From assembly GCA_905250885.1 (NCBI GenBank), contig CAJNOQ010002048.1:1-26650 (forward strand): a DNA stretch of 26,650 nt. Direction: 5' to 3'. Shown here piece by piece: positions 9,401 through 18,947 of the stretch; position 1 is the stretch's first letter; each line of letters begins with the position of its first letter. The stretch comes from Didymodactylos carnosus. Taxonomy: Eukaryota > Rotifera > Eurotatoria > Philodinida > Philodinidae. The position numbers and the translations under genes were made by a program. Below the pieces are notes generated by a model. It was not told the origin of the DNA. It saw only the letters and a list, made by a program, of their open reading frames with translations, and ran no database searches.

Positions 9401-12400
9401 ATGGTATTATTGGTGCGATGTATTAGGAATGTTGGTATGGCAAGATATGCCTGCATCAGATTCATACTATGGATATGAAGTTGAATTAAGTGAAGACGAA
9501 AGACTGAGAGTAATACGAGATAGTATATTAAATACGAATAACATTGAACTAGATTATCCTCATCTTAATTTGTCGATAAATGGAACTATTATGAAATCTG
9601 TACAAGAACAAGAACAAGAACAAGAACGTCCCGTATTCTTACCAAACACTGTTAATGGTCATCAGAAAGGAGATCAACGAAGTTTAGAATCAAAACTACA
9701 ATTTGAGTATGAATTAAAATCAATGATTGATACACTCTATAATCATCCGTCGATCGTTGTTTGGGTACTGTTTAATGAAGAATGGGGTCAGTACGATACA
9801 TTGAGATTAGGTGTATGGCTCAAATATTACTCTGGTCAATCTCGTTTAATAAATGCTGTTAGCGGTTGGCAAGATCGATCTGTGGGTGATATCAGAGATG
9901 TTCATGATTATACATCTCAGATAGAACTACCATTAGTAAATACCTATGATAGAACTAGTCGTGCACTTGTTCTAGGAGAATGTGGAGGCTATGGTTTAAT
10001 TATTTCGCGTATGCATACTTGGAACTTTGAGAGTGATGAAGGATGGAGTTATTCTCATTTTAAAGATAAATATTTAATTACATACAAATTTGAACGATTA
10101 ATGATGCAGATAAACGTTTTAAAACATCATTCATATTTATCATCGATAATATACACACAGTTGTCTGATGTTGAATATGAATTAAACGGTATTCTTACGT
10201 ATGATAGAAAAATAACAAAATATATACAAAGTCATATAAAAAACGCTATGAAATTTAATTTTACTAATATTTATCGTATGCATATAGTTTTTAGTGGAAA
10301 ATTGTACTCTACACCGTGGAATTATTCAAACAATGAAACAATGAAAAATAAAAAGCAAATAAAAACAGCTCCTTTTAGAAATTTTACAAATATTTGGTTA
10401 AATAGAACGTTTACACTCGATTCATCAACTAAAGATAAATATCGTCATTATTATTTGTATCTAAGTTATTATTTTTCTTATGTAAATATTACAATCGATA
10501 ATCGTTATAAAATAGATCTAGAAGATCCATCAATTGAATATGTTTTTATACCATTAAATTATACTATTCAAAATATGTTTAAGTCGAATATTAATCGTAC
10601 GTATACGATTGATGTACATGCGTCGTACTATTGGAAAGATAAAGATTCAACTAATTTGACTAGTATTACTGACAAATATATCTATATGAATATGACTTAT
10701 GTAGATGTGGGGCTAGCTTTTATGAGTTAAAAGTATCTACTGTTGATTTTTTTTTTTGTTCTTATTTTTACGAACATTATAGCTTAGAAAAAAGATTGTA
10801 CTAGTATAGTCGACGAATATATTGGTTTAGATGTAAAAATATTTCATTAGTTGGTTATCGAACTTTTTTGTTAAAAGAAATATCACACACTAGTATTCAC
10901 TGGAGGAAACGTTTTCTCTATTTGTGCAATTCAAATACTTATCATATATCTAGTTTATATATTGTATGATTATTCAAAAAACAGTCAAAAAATAGTATAT
11001 ATACGTTCAGAAATATAGGACAATCAATTCTCTTGTTGGTACATAAGAATTCAGATTATAGAATGTAAAATTTGGATTAGAAATAGTGTAGAATACACAC
11101 GCTATTTTGTACAAATTACTAAAATGTGATTATACCAGTTGCTTCAATTCCTATAAGATAATAAATGTAACCAGAAAAGCTTTGGCTTAATTAGACATAA
11201 TCTTTCATTTAGTAACTTGTCATTTTTTTCACAATAAGATGGAGGAAACATGAAAGTATCAGATTTCTTTTGTCCTTTATCAGTATGCCAACAAAACCTC
11301 TTGGAAAATTGCTGTTGAATGATAGATTATATGAATATGTCAGCTTCTATGAACAGTTAAGACTTAATAAATGAAATGTTCATCATTCGGTATTTTATAA
11401 TATAAATGCAGAAATTCTAGAGTATTATACGAGAAAATCTAGTTAATCTCTAATAAATGAATTTGGACGAATATTGTAATTTTAGAATTTTTATATGTAA
11501 TGTATTTATCTTGTTATTTCTTCTACTTATAATTTTAATTTCAAAATGAATTCTACATCGTTTGTCTTTTTGTCTGTATTTCAGGATATAGAGAAGCAGA
11601 TGGTTTAACAGCATTAAGTATAGCAGCTGGAAAAAAACATAAACCAATTACAGAAATATTAGCAAGTACGTACTACAATATATTCTGAAATATCTATTCT
11701 TAGATCGAAAATTAGAAAATAAGATGTATTTTGATAGAAAATTATTATTTTAAATGACTATATACTTCCTGAATAAAACTTATGATTGATTATAAATTTG
11801 TTAGCAGTGCACAAACGCCTCTTGTTTTGATTTATTTCACTGCTCATTTAATTTCAAAATGTTCATATTGAATTGTTCTCTTATCTCAATTTAGATTGTC
11901 CCGAAGTTGATGTTAATCAAGCCTCATTATCCGGTATTACTCCACTATTAATGGTCGCTGAAGTTGGTTGGCCAGATATATTACAAATATTATTAAGTCG
12001 TCGTGCTCTTGTCGATTCAGCTCCGTCTGGTAAACGTGCAGAAGAAAATAAAATAGCTGGTAGTACACCATTGATAGGTGCAACAAAATATAATCATCCA
12101 GAATGTGTCAAAATTCTTCTACAAAATAAAGCTGATCCAAATCATCAAAATCAAAGTGGAATTAGTGCATTGATGTTAGCAGCTGAACAAGGCTATTTTG
12201 AATGTGTCAAATTATTAGTGCAATATGGAGCTAAACTTGAACTAGCACCGAGTGGTATGTTTTCATCATTTGTGAACGCATTTATTATGATATATTTCCT
12301 TTTTCTGTATTGTTTATTCATAACTCATCTTTTTTTAAGGACAATTGGCGTTGAATATGAATCTATGTGGTCAAACACCGTTGTTCTGTGCGGCTAAAGA

Positions 12401-15131
12401 AGGACGACAAGATATTGTGAAATATTTATTAGAACAAGGTATGTGATGAATGTGTTCTAGAATACTATTCATAAATTTAACTTGATATATCTCTTATTTG
12501 TAGGGGCCGAGCCTCGTGTTCAAAATCATTATGGCGTTAGTGCCCTATGGATTCCCGCTCAAAAAGGAATGTTAAATGTTGTAGAGCTATTACTGGACGC
12601 TAAAGCTGAAACAGAAATAGCACCATTCGGACATCTGGCTGATGATTTAAATATTACGGGTTGGACACCGTTATACGCAGCAATGAAATCAAGAAAATTT
12701 GAGGTAACTACATGTATTCAACCTCTTCAAGGAAAATTTTTCTATCTTCTTCCAATATTACTTTCATTATACCAGTTTGAACAAAAAATATTTAATAAAA
12801 AAGAACTGCACCAATTTATTAGCATAGACGTCAAGTTTTTTTTGATAATGACATAATTACTCTTCTTTCCTCTTTGACGTCCTTATATTTGTGTATCTCT
12901 GTTTTAGGTTGTTAAATTATTGTTGAAGCGTGGTGCGAATCCAAATGCTGTTACTAAATTGGGTTCGACACCATTTTTATTAGCATCAGAAATATGTGAT
13001 TTAGATGTTATTGAAGCGTGTGTAGAAGCTGGAGCCGATTTAGATTTTGCACCATCTGGGAAAGATGCTGATAATTTAAATATAACTGGACAAACAGCAC
13101 TATTTATGGCCACGCTTAAAGAGCGATTTGATGTTGTTAAATATTTAATATCAAAAACAGCTAAAGTTAATGTACAAAATAGGTGAGTTGTAAATAATAT
13201 CGCATTTCACAAAAAGAAAACGAATTTGTACACGATTTTTCAAGTGTAAATCAATTATCTGTTTTTTACAAAAAATATCTGGTTTCATGAGAGTATTAAC
13301 TGAAACTATTCGTATATTCTATTATTTTAAGAACAGCCAGTTTTCACTAAAATTTGAGTAAACAACGGTCTAGTAGCGGCATATTAAAACGGCAGGACCC
13401 CTCAGATATAATTGTTCATCTATGAGTAATGTTATATTTTTTGCACAAACTGAATGATATCATAATTCATTAAATCAACAACTTATATCGTTAATGTTTC
13501 TTCTTATTATTACTTTCTATTTGCTTTCAGATATGGTGTTAGTCCATTATTATTATGTGCTGAAAGTGGAAATAAAGAATTAGTTCAACTATTAGTTGGA
13601 GCGGGAGCAAATGTTAATATAACACCAGCCGGTGAATTAGCTGAAGAAAATTTTTTAGCAGGACAGGTATGTACAAAATATGTGGTTAAAACTGCTGTAG
13701 TGTACAGTTGACAAACATATCATTTTCCAGAAAATAATTAATAACCGCTAGAAATACTTACAGATTTTAATACATTAGGCATTTTTTCTAAAATCATAAA
13801 TGATATTGTTAATTTTTTGTTATATTCTTCACTGTTTCTTTTATTCAAGACTCCACTGTTTGGTGCAGCTAAAAAAGGCCACGATGAGATATGTGAATAT
13901 TTAATACAAAATGGAGCTAATGTTAACGCAACAACAATGGTAAGCATAAAACGAGGTTTTTTCTGTTATTCATGACGTAAAAATGAAATTAGATAATTTG
14001 ACGTTATGATACTTATCTGTATCAAACAATCTGACATGAATTTTGTTAAAAAACATTTATTCACTAATGTTATTCCTTTTTTTAGACTGGTGCAACTCCA
14101 TTGTATACTGCCGCTGAAGAGGGCCATTTTGGAGTTGTTGAATTATTAATTCGTCATGGAGCAGATGTAAATCGTTCACCACAAGGCAATGTTGCAAAAG
14201 ATTTAAGAATTGAAAATCAAACACCATTATTAATTGCTTGTATGAGAAATCATGAAAAAATAATTCGATTTCTTATTCAAAATGGAGCCAATGTCAATGT
14301 TACATCGGATAGAGGATCATCACCATTTTTAGGTTAGAATATCAAAATATTCTTTGATATTTAATTTATATTATTATTTTATTTTAGCCATTTGTCAGCA
14401 TAATAATGTTGAATTAGCCTCTTTATTAATTAAACATGGTGCTCGTTACGACGTTGAAGCCTATAATTTGTATGATGGGAAAATAAATGGACTTATTGTC
14501 GCAGCTGAATCTGGATCATTTGATATTTTAAAATTATTAGTAGAGAATGGTTTAGATGTTAATTATAGAATTGAAGGAAAAGTAAATATACAGAATTTCA
14601 ATTTTACAGTTAAATACTCTTTTCAATGTTGAACTATTATAATTGCAGGGTGAAACAGCTGGACGTACACCACTATTTTGTGCATGTGCCAAAGGCTATC
14701 AAGAGATTGTACGATATTTAATTGATCACGGAGCGGATGTGAATGGAACAGAAAGGGTAAGAATTATACGAGAGAATCGATAATAATAATAATATTATTA
14801 TTATTATTTCAATTAGCGAAGTGATTTTTAATATTATTCGTTCATGTTATACTTGGACTCAAATAATTTCTATTTCTAGAGTGGTTTATCTTGTTTACAC
14901 ATTGCATCAGCAATGGGTCACAGTGAAACTGTTCGTATCTTATGTGAAAATGGTGTGAATATTGATCAACAATTTCGTTTCGAAGAACAAGATGTGACTG
15001 CATACGATTTAGCCGATTCACAAGATCGCAACAGTGTATGCGATGTTCTTAAACGATATGGATGTAAATTACCGATAGAAGGCGGAGGAGGATCAACTTC
15101 GTCAACAACACAAAAGTCACAGTTACAATAA
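6406..15131 (+). CDS. Membrane-anchored ankyrin-repeat protein, 12 exons, 736 residues
   Basis: Exons read 6406-6574, 11585-11665, 11895-12254, 12340-12438, 12504-12703, 12908-13182, 13531-13666, 13850-13939, 14086-14332, 14388-14581, 14649-14756 and 14880-15131. All junctions are GT-AG, phases match throughout, and the sum is 2211 bases ending in TAA. The protein starts MGCAGSK: Gly2 fits N-myristoylation and Cys3 palmitoylation, so it is probably tethered to the inner face of a membrane. About 18 ankyrin repeats follow. From residue 127 to about 540 they alternate between a canonical repeat and one preceded by a P-S/A/Q-G-x-x-A linker, with a period of exactly 75 residues. The tail is low-complexity (GGGGSTSSTT). 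Ankyrin arrays bind other proteins, and no catalytic domain is present. The partner is unknown and I recognise no named orthologue. Intron 1 (5,010 bases) houses the glycosidase gene. An AATAAA at 15281 may end the transcript. Confidence 0.9.
6792..7389. mobile_element. Non-autonomous inverted-repeat element, about 598 bp
   Basis: The ends are near-perfect inverted repeats: AATGTGTGGGATTCAAATTC running to 6820 on the left, and its counterpart 7361-7389 on the right (reverse complement AATGTGTAGGACTCAAATTC), with two or three mismatches over 29 bases. No open frame for a transposase lies between them. The interior carries three copies of a palindromic word of the form ATACCGnCGGTAT (near 6915, 7153 and 7218). 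No convincing target-site duplication was seen, so the exact ends are uncertain. It sits between ankyrin exon 1 and the nested glycosidase. Confidence 0.6.
7722..10730 (+). CDS. Glycoside hydrolase family 2 enzyme (beta-galactosidase/glucuronidase-like), nested in an intron
   Basis: A 1002-codon uninterrupted frame. Residues 116-136 (EYPRPQM...NLNGLWSF) and SGIWQTVWLE (288-297) belong to the GH2 sugar-binding jelly-roll domain; an Ig-like middle domain follows, then a TIM barrel from about 490 to 840. The acid/base is Glu686 in WVLFNEEWG and the nucleophile Glu753 in LGECGGYG; GFNTIRKHMK, LVWQDMPASD and YTQLSDVEYELNG are also typical. Both catalytic glutamates are present, so a beta-glycosidase is likely; the sugar cannot be read off. 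The first 17 residues are hydrophobic, and many N-x-S/T sites (dense after 845) suggest passage through the secretory route. The frame opens at GTG directly after TAG inside a good acceptor (CATAG|GTG), so a short upstream exon probably supplies the ATG; Met18 is the fallback. It is longer than typical bacterial relatives of about 600 residues. Transfer from a microbe is plausible but unproven. Confidence 0.9.
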   Translation: MIGIGLVFFLLIPFCIYMEELTSTSPLLPSVEQETTANNYLNVRTTRKNLLQMVFNLRVKHSKIKTTKKINKYSSATSIRQNNISQNYSYHRRIKQLKTKWTKYVINSTTNKILPEYPRPQMKRQQWINLNGLWSFTMTYRSSIIQQRTINYKLIFNETIRVPFPVESYLSGIRRMVLSNHYLWYQRRLQISQNWLGKFNRLLLHFDSVDYETYVWINRIFVGKHRGGYQSFSFDITEYLQTSIKDKFNYYQQELIVRVWDPTNEGYQTRGKQLLNSPKKSIYYTPVSGIWQTVWLESVPLVYISKLWFQTTIDHQNISTLHYRVDINIKNRKSEKVVQYISPSSIVYLNYNEFDNISWDLTDLLDIERRTSTKNDPSVFHSSVKLLKNTRYVLKLILKYENDVIVEKTDIVPNLEQKFVLNKNAVKLWSPEFPNLYNITIKLYEKHTNITTIKTFQNSINNKLHQFRLFENAFGVHNHQKLDEIESYIGFRSISLCGSSIKQICLNNEKYFMLGVLDQGYWPDGLYRSPTDSALKYDIVKMKSLGFNTIRKHMKIESSRWYYWCDVLGMLVWQDMPASDSYYGYEVELSEDERLRVIRDSILNTNNIELDYPHLNLSINGTIMKSVQEQEQEQERPVFLPNTVNGHQKGDQRSLESKLQFEYELKSMIDTLYNHPSIVVWVLFNEEWGQYDTLRLGVWLKYYSGQSRLINAVSGWQDRSVGDIRDVHDYTSQIELPLVNTYDRTSRALVLGECGGYGLIISRMHTWNFESDEGWSYSHFKDKYLITYKFERLMMQINVLKHHSYLSSIIYTQLSDVEYELNGILTYDRKITKYIQSHIKNAMKFNFTNIYRMHIVFSGKLYSTPWNYSNNETMKNKKQIKTAPFRNFTNIWLNRTFTLDSSTKDKYRHYYLYLSYYFSYVNITIDNRYKIDLEDPSIEYVFIPLNYTIQNMFKSNINRTYTIDVHASYYWKDKDSTNLTSITDKYIYMNMTYVDVGLAFMS
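9603..9626 (+). repeat. CAAGAA hexanucleotide microsatellite inside the glycosidase frame
   Basis: Four perfect CAAGAA units encode alternating Gln-Glu at about residues 628-635. They sit in a stretch (about 595-655) lying between conserved barrel motifs and looking like a surface insertion. The unit length keeps the frame when copies are gained or lost. Confidence 0.85.
10731..11584 (+). other. 3' flank of the nested glycosidase and end of the host intron
   Basis: No coding sequence is recognised. AATAAA words at 11160-11165 and 11366-11371 are possible polyadenylation signals for the nested gene, the first about 430 bases beyond its stop. The last bases form the acceptor TGTATTTCAG for ankyrin exon 2. 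Confidence 0.45.
13183..13530 (+). other. Intron 6 of the ankyrin gene
   Basis: It is bounded by AG|GTGAGT and TGCTTTCAG|A and is 348 bases long. I see nothing in it beyond AT-rich intronic sequence. Confidence 0.8.
14780..14808. repeat. Palindromic AAT/ATT trinucleotide run
   Basis: Four AAT units run directly into ATT units in ankyrin intron 11, making a perfectly self-complementary tract. It could form a hairpin in the pre-mRNA. A chance simple repeat is equally likely. Confidence 0.75.
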
Positions 15132-15290
15132 TAGAACACTTTTTTTTCTTTAGTTAAAAAATATATATATATCTGTGTGTATGTGTGTGTGTGTATTATA
15201 AATTTTTTTTGTCGCTTTTTCCAGTTTATATGTGTATGAGAGTGTACAAATATATTCTTCTTAGTTTAACAAACAAACAGAATAAAATAA
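15132..15290 (+). other. Probable 3' UTR of the ankyrin gene
   Basis: It runs from the stop codon to an AATAAA at 15281-15286. It includes a compound TA/TG microsatellite at 15160-15196. No other AATAAA lies nearer the stop. Confidence 0.5.
15160..15196. repeat. Compound (TA)n(TG)n microsatellite
   Basis: A run of AT dinucleotides passes into interrupted TG dinucleotides. Simple repeat, directly visible. Confidence 0.85.
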
Positions 15291-16477
15291 TAACGAGTTT
15301 TGTCTAACAGGATGTATTTTGCTTACTATTTGAGAAATCTAAAGGTACATGTAGAAAAATTAGTCTAGTAAGATACATGACTGAAGTGAAGATGACAAAA
15401 AAAAAAAAAACCTATTGACTTCTTACTATTTGTTCACTTTAAACTCTGTGTTCTATAATTTACCTGTTTAACTCTTGATTACTGATGAAAAAATCAGAAC
15501 AGTTATGAGGTTCTTTTTTGCTTAAACGTAGAACATTCTAGGAGTTTTTACAAATTTTCTTTCAACTGAACAGTGTTGCAGTTATCAGACGAGTGTTTTG
15601 TAAGACAAAAAGCGGAATCTGATTTTGAATTTATCCGTTTATCTTTTTTTCTTTTTCTTTTCTGTAAGAAAAGAGAAACGTCTTCTATATAAAGTATTTT
15701 TAACCGCGTATCGACCATGGATCTCTCTCGGAAAAACAACATATTTCTGCATGTACCTTTTTGATAGTGAAATAATAGAAGCAAAATATATAACGTTAAT
15801 AGCCTTCTCACACTGTTTTCTCGCATGATATGACAGTGTGATTTTTCACAGAAATCCTCGTCTTGTTTCTAATACGCAAAAGAAAACTATCTGAATAGCC
15901 GAGCGCAGCAAAAACAAAGCCCCACGTCTTTTTCTTATATTTATGATGTTTTTTGTTGTTGTTGTTTTGATGACATACTAGTTTATGTAACAAAAATAAA
16001 ATAATATTCTTTTCTACTTTATTTATCTGTCTGTTGTGTACTTATATTTCTGTTTTTTATACTATAGTGTAATTTTTTGTGCTGTTCTATTAGAATGTCA
16101 TATAAGACGTGATTTATCTTTCATTTTCTCTTTTAATTACTGTAAGAAAAATTTTGAATTTTTTTTTCTCCTTCTTTTTGTTTTTTTTTTTCGTTTTTTG
16201 GACATAATCTCTGTCTCTCTAACAATTTTTGTACTTTGTGCTCAAGCACGTGTACTTCGTTCACAAAAAAAGTATATTTGCGCTTAATATATCTGAGAGT
16301 TCATTTTTTGTCGACTGTTTTTCTTTTTTCTTCTTCTTCACTTTTTCTCTCTTGAATTTGTCAAATAAAAGCTCTATATCAGAAATAGAATCACGATTAG
16401 TGATGTCTTTTTTCTCTGTTAATATGATCAGGGTCTGTCGACATCGCAACTTGTGCGCAGCACAATTGCTCTCTAAT
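15291..16477. other. Intergenic, T-rich
   Basis: No gene is recognised. The open frames on both strands are runs of Phe, Leu and Lys produced by long T/A tracts (for example near 15640-15665 and 16157-16200). One minus-strand frame (16623-16261) begins within the left arm of the inverted-repeat unit that follows and has mixed composition, but no motif places it in a family. Confidence 0.5.
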
Positions 16478-17330
16478 TGATCATGTAGACTTGCAGCTTT
16501 TTGAAAAAAATTGACTGTTTCATTCTCTACAAGAATTAGATTAAATATATTTTTATAGATCGTAAGCATAAAAAAATCTAGACGAAATATTGTGCAGCTG
16601 CAATCTCCATTACTTTCTAACACAATGAAAATCTATTTATTTTGAACATGGTGCCATGCATAAAAATGGAATGAAAACGTATGTTCTGATGCTTCGAAGT
16701 GTCACCTTTCTTTCGGTGTATAGGGAGTTTGCTTTGAACATGTTTTTCTGGCACAAAAGGCGATCTTACTAAAATATACCAAAAAAAAGGAAAATTTCGA
16801 CCTTTTCACCTTGATACTGAAAAGAAATGGAGCTAGTGAATTTTCTCTGCTCAGATGTAACAGAAGAGCTATTTTGCTTTAAGATAACACAAGCCCGATC
16901 TCAAAAAGGCTCGATTTATACAAATTTTCCTGAGTGCTCCAAACTTGCAGTTTGAAAACGATCAGTTTTGATAAAATGAACAAAAGAAAAATAAATTCTT
17001 TTGATTATGAAGAGTTTTAAATATACTCAGCTGATCGAACTTTTGAAGGGCTACAAAATATTCATCGTCTCTTGCTCTATATCGCAAAATATATAGGGCT
17101 AAAATTGAAAAAGCGTGTTTTGTGTTAGAAATTAATAGAGATTGAAGCTGCGCAATATCTCGTCTAGATTCTTTTATTTTACGATATATAAAAGTGTTTA
17201 CTATGGTTCTTGTAGAGAATGAAACAGCCAATTTTTTCAAAAAAATTTCAAGCCTACGCGATCAGAAATAAAAGCATTATTTGAAAAATACTGAGATTTA
17301 TCCTGTCGCATCTGTTATGATAACGTCAAA
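16478..17330. mobile_element. Inverted-repeat element, copy 1
   Basis: A left arm at about 16479-16625 is the inverted, roughly 80% similar counterpart of a right arm at about 17119-17264. Both contain CTTGTAGAGAATGAAACAG (left arm on the minus strand) around an AT-rich core. The right end continues to ATACTGAGAT...TCCTGTCGCATC near 17290-17318. The interior and right end resemble copy 2 at 20235-21165: both contain the word TTCTCTGCTCAGATGTA and then CTATTTTGCTTTAAGATAA or a close variant, about 300 bases before the right arm. No transposase frame is seen. The left outer terminus present in copy 2 is not recognisable here. Confidence 0.6.
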
Positions 17331-17691
17331 ATATCTAAACAGGTATTTGAGAAAAAGTAAACAACAAGATCTCATTTCATTCGTCCTGTCGATTACAGTG
17401 GTTAGAAAATTTTGTGAAGAATGAGAGATGAATACGATTTGACTATATGATTGGTTATTCACTTCTGCGACGAAAAATATCTGTTCTTAGTTCGATGAAG
17501 AAAAACAAAGTTGTTCAAGTTAATTCATTTGTCTAAGCTGGATGAAAGTGAATCATTTATGCGCTTGTAATGATACAAACATAAACAAATACAAAACATA
17601 TACGATGTAAACGTTATCCAAAGACGCTAAAAAAGCAGTAGAACAAGCGGCTATATTTAAGTTTAATCTGACTTGATGTTACATTTTAATT
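17331..17691. other. Intergenic
   Basis: I see no gene, repeat or signal in this AT-rich stretch. Confidence 0.5.
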
Positions 17692-17712
17692 TATATATAT
17701 ATATATATATAT
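17692..17712. repeat. (TA)n microsatellite
   Basis: About ten TA units, flanked by the short inverted words TGATGTTA and TAACATCA, which would close a hairpin around the tract. Confidence 0.85.
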
Positions 17713-17727
17713 AACATCAGCTGTTAG

Positions 17728-17898
17728 CAGAGCCGTACCCAGGATTTTGCCCAGGGGTGGCAAATTTTAAAAATTTTTGAACGGCTCTTCACCAACTTTT
17801 TATTCGTTCATCTACTCCAAAATTTTTTTACAGTGAAGCAAGATCCCAAGGAGTGGGCATGTGCCCTGTTTGCCTACCCCCTGGGTACGACCCTTGCC
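17728..17898. mobile_element. Small inverted-repeat transposon (MITE), 171 bp, with GTTAG target duplication
   Basis: The left end reads CAGAGCCGTACCCAGG and the right end, reversed, reads CAAGGGTCGTACCCAGG; both run on into a GGGG...GGCAAA stretch. GTTAG occurs immediately outside both ends (17723-17727 and 17899-17903), a 5-base target-site duplication. It is GC-richer than its surroundings and has no open frame. Terminal CGTACCCAGG-type sequences recur in small repeats of many invertebrates, from general knowledge, but I cannot assign a superfamily. Confidence 0.72.
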
Positions 17899-17903
17899 GT
17901 TAG

Positions 17904-18947
17904 TTTAAATTCTTATTGATAAAATAACTAATAAGATATGCAATTGGCCCTAAGGCCATTACAACATGTTGTACGGATATATAAACAAAAATAATTGTGG
18001 AAAATGTGTTAGTTCTGGTATATCAGCCACACCGGGAGAGAAATATTGATTATTCATAAAAAAATTGAAAATATACAGTGGTTGCTATGAGTTTTTTGAG
18101 TTGACCACATAACTTAGACAAATACATTATTGTTAGCGATGTGCAGGTGTAATAATCGTTATTAAATTTTACCCATGTCGATAAAATCGCGACATTTTTA
18201 ACAATTAATCGTGATTCTTGAAAAATCGGCAATTAATTGCGATTAATTGTTGATTTTAAGCAATTAAATGGTTTGTTTTGCAGTAAAGTGTATATAAGAA
18301 ACACGATTTCAACGAGAAATACACTTCTATTTAGATCATCTTATTATTTTCGAGTAAAACGGAATGGTCAAGAGTCTTCTATGTGGTCCCTTGGAGCTTT
18401 AAGCAGAGAAGCCCAGTAAACAGCTGGTATCTGAGCAATATCTAAAATCGGCTCGTTGGAAATGCTCCTACTTCAGCTGGTCCTAAGACCGTTGCTGGGT
18501 GATGTACATGTCATTATACATAATAAACAATGATAAAACAGAAAAAAATATGTATTCTCCAAGATAGGGGTTCGAACCTAGTATCCAGAAAAAAATCATT
18601 CATTAATTGTTAAAATCACCGAAAAATCGGCAATTAATCGCGATTAAGCGTACGATTAACTGCCGGTTTTTAGATGAACTTCTTTTGCATTTTCGCTCTG
18701 AATTTTACGCTTTATGTCTGTTGACGGTAGACAGTACGATGCAATGTACATGAAGAGTGCAATGCCATATGAGTAATCGAAACGACAGTAAGAACATAAA
18801 GCGACATGATAAAAACATAAGTAATAGTTCAAAAGAAGTGCTCAAATCGATCGTTTTTTTTGTCAAAAATTTTAGTATACAGCTTTCTAGTTTCTGGTTT
18901 TATAGATACTTTTCTTTCTCTTTCCGTCTCCTGTTTTTTGCACAAAC
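17904..18947. other. Intergenic upstream of the thioesterase gene, with GATTAATCG-type repeats
   Basis: No gene is recognised. A word GAAAAATCGGCAATTAAT occurs in direct orientation at about 18217 and 18621, each followed by a near-palindromic (T/C)GCGATTAA. About 400 bases separate them and could be one element. A palindrome GGTTCGAACC at about 18569 resembles a pol III B box, but no A box accompanies it. The last 200 bases are pyrimidine-rich and presumably hold the promoter of the gene starting at 18948. Confidence 0.45.
18217..18655. repeat. Direct repeats of GAAAAATCGGCAATTAAT flanking about 370 bases
   Basis: Two copies about 400 bases apart share at least 25 of 30 positions, and both run into the self-complementary core ATTAATyGCGATTAA. 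The arrangement could be the ends of a decayed mobile element or two copies of a short dispersed repeat. Confidence 0.5.

Larger units (their letters stand above)
6575..11584 (+). other. Giant first intron of the ankyrin gene, host to a nested gene
   Basis: It begins at the donor ATGG|GTAAGA (6575) and ends at the acceptor TATTTCAG (11584). At 5,010 bases it is more than ten times the gene's other introns (55 to 348 bases). It contains an inverted-repeat element (6792-7389) and the glycoside hydrolase gene (7722-10730) on the same strand. The pieces at 6575-6791 and 7390-7721 hold no recognisable coding sequence. Confidence 0.85.

Noticed and set aside
12904-13113. Minus-strand open frame within the ankyrin gene
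   Set aside because: It is the antisense shadow of exon 6, which has clear ankyrin repeats on the plus strand.
18560-18585. tRNA gene or SINE head around GGTTCGAACC
   Set aside because: The B-box-like word is a bare palindrome with no A box at the proper distance on either strand and no cloverleaf.
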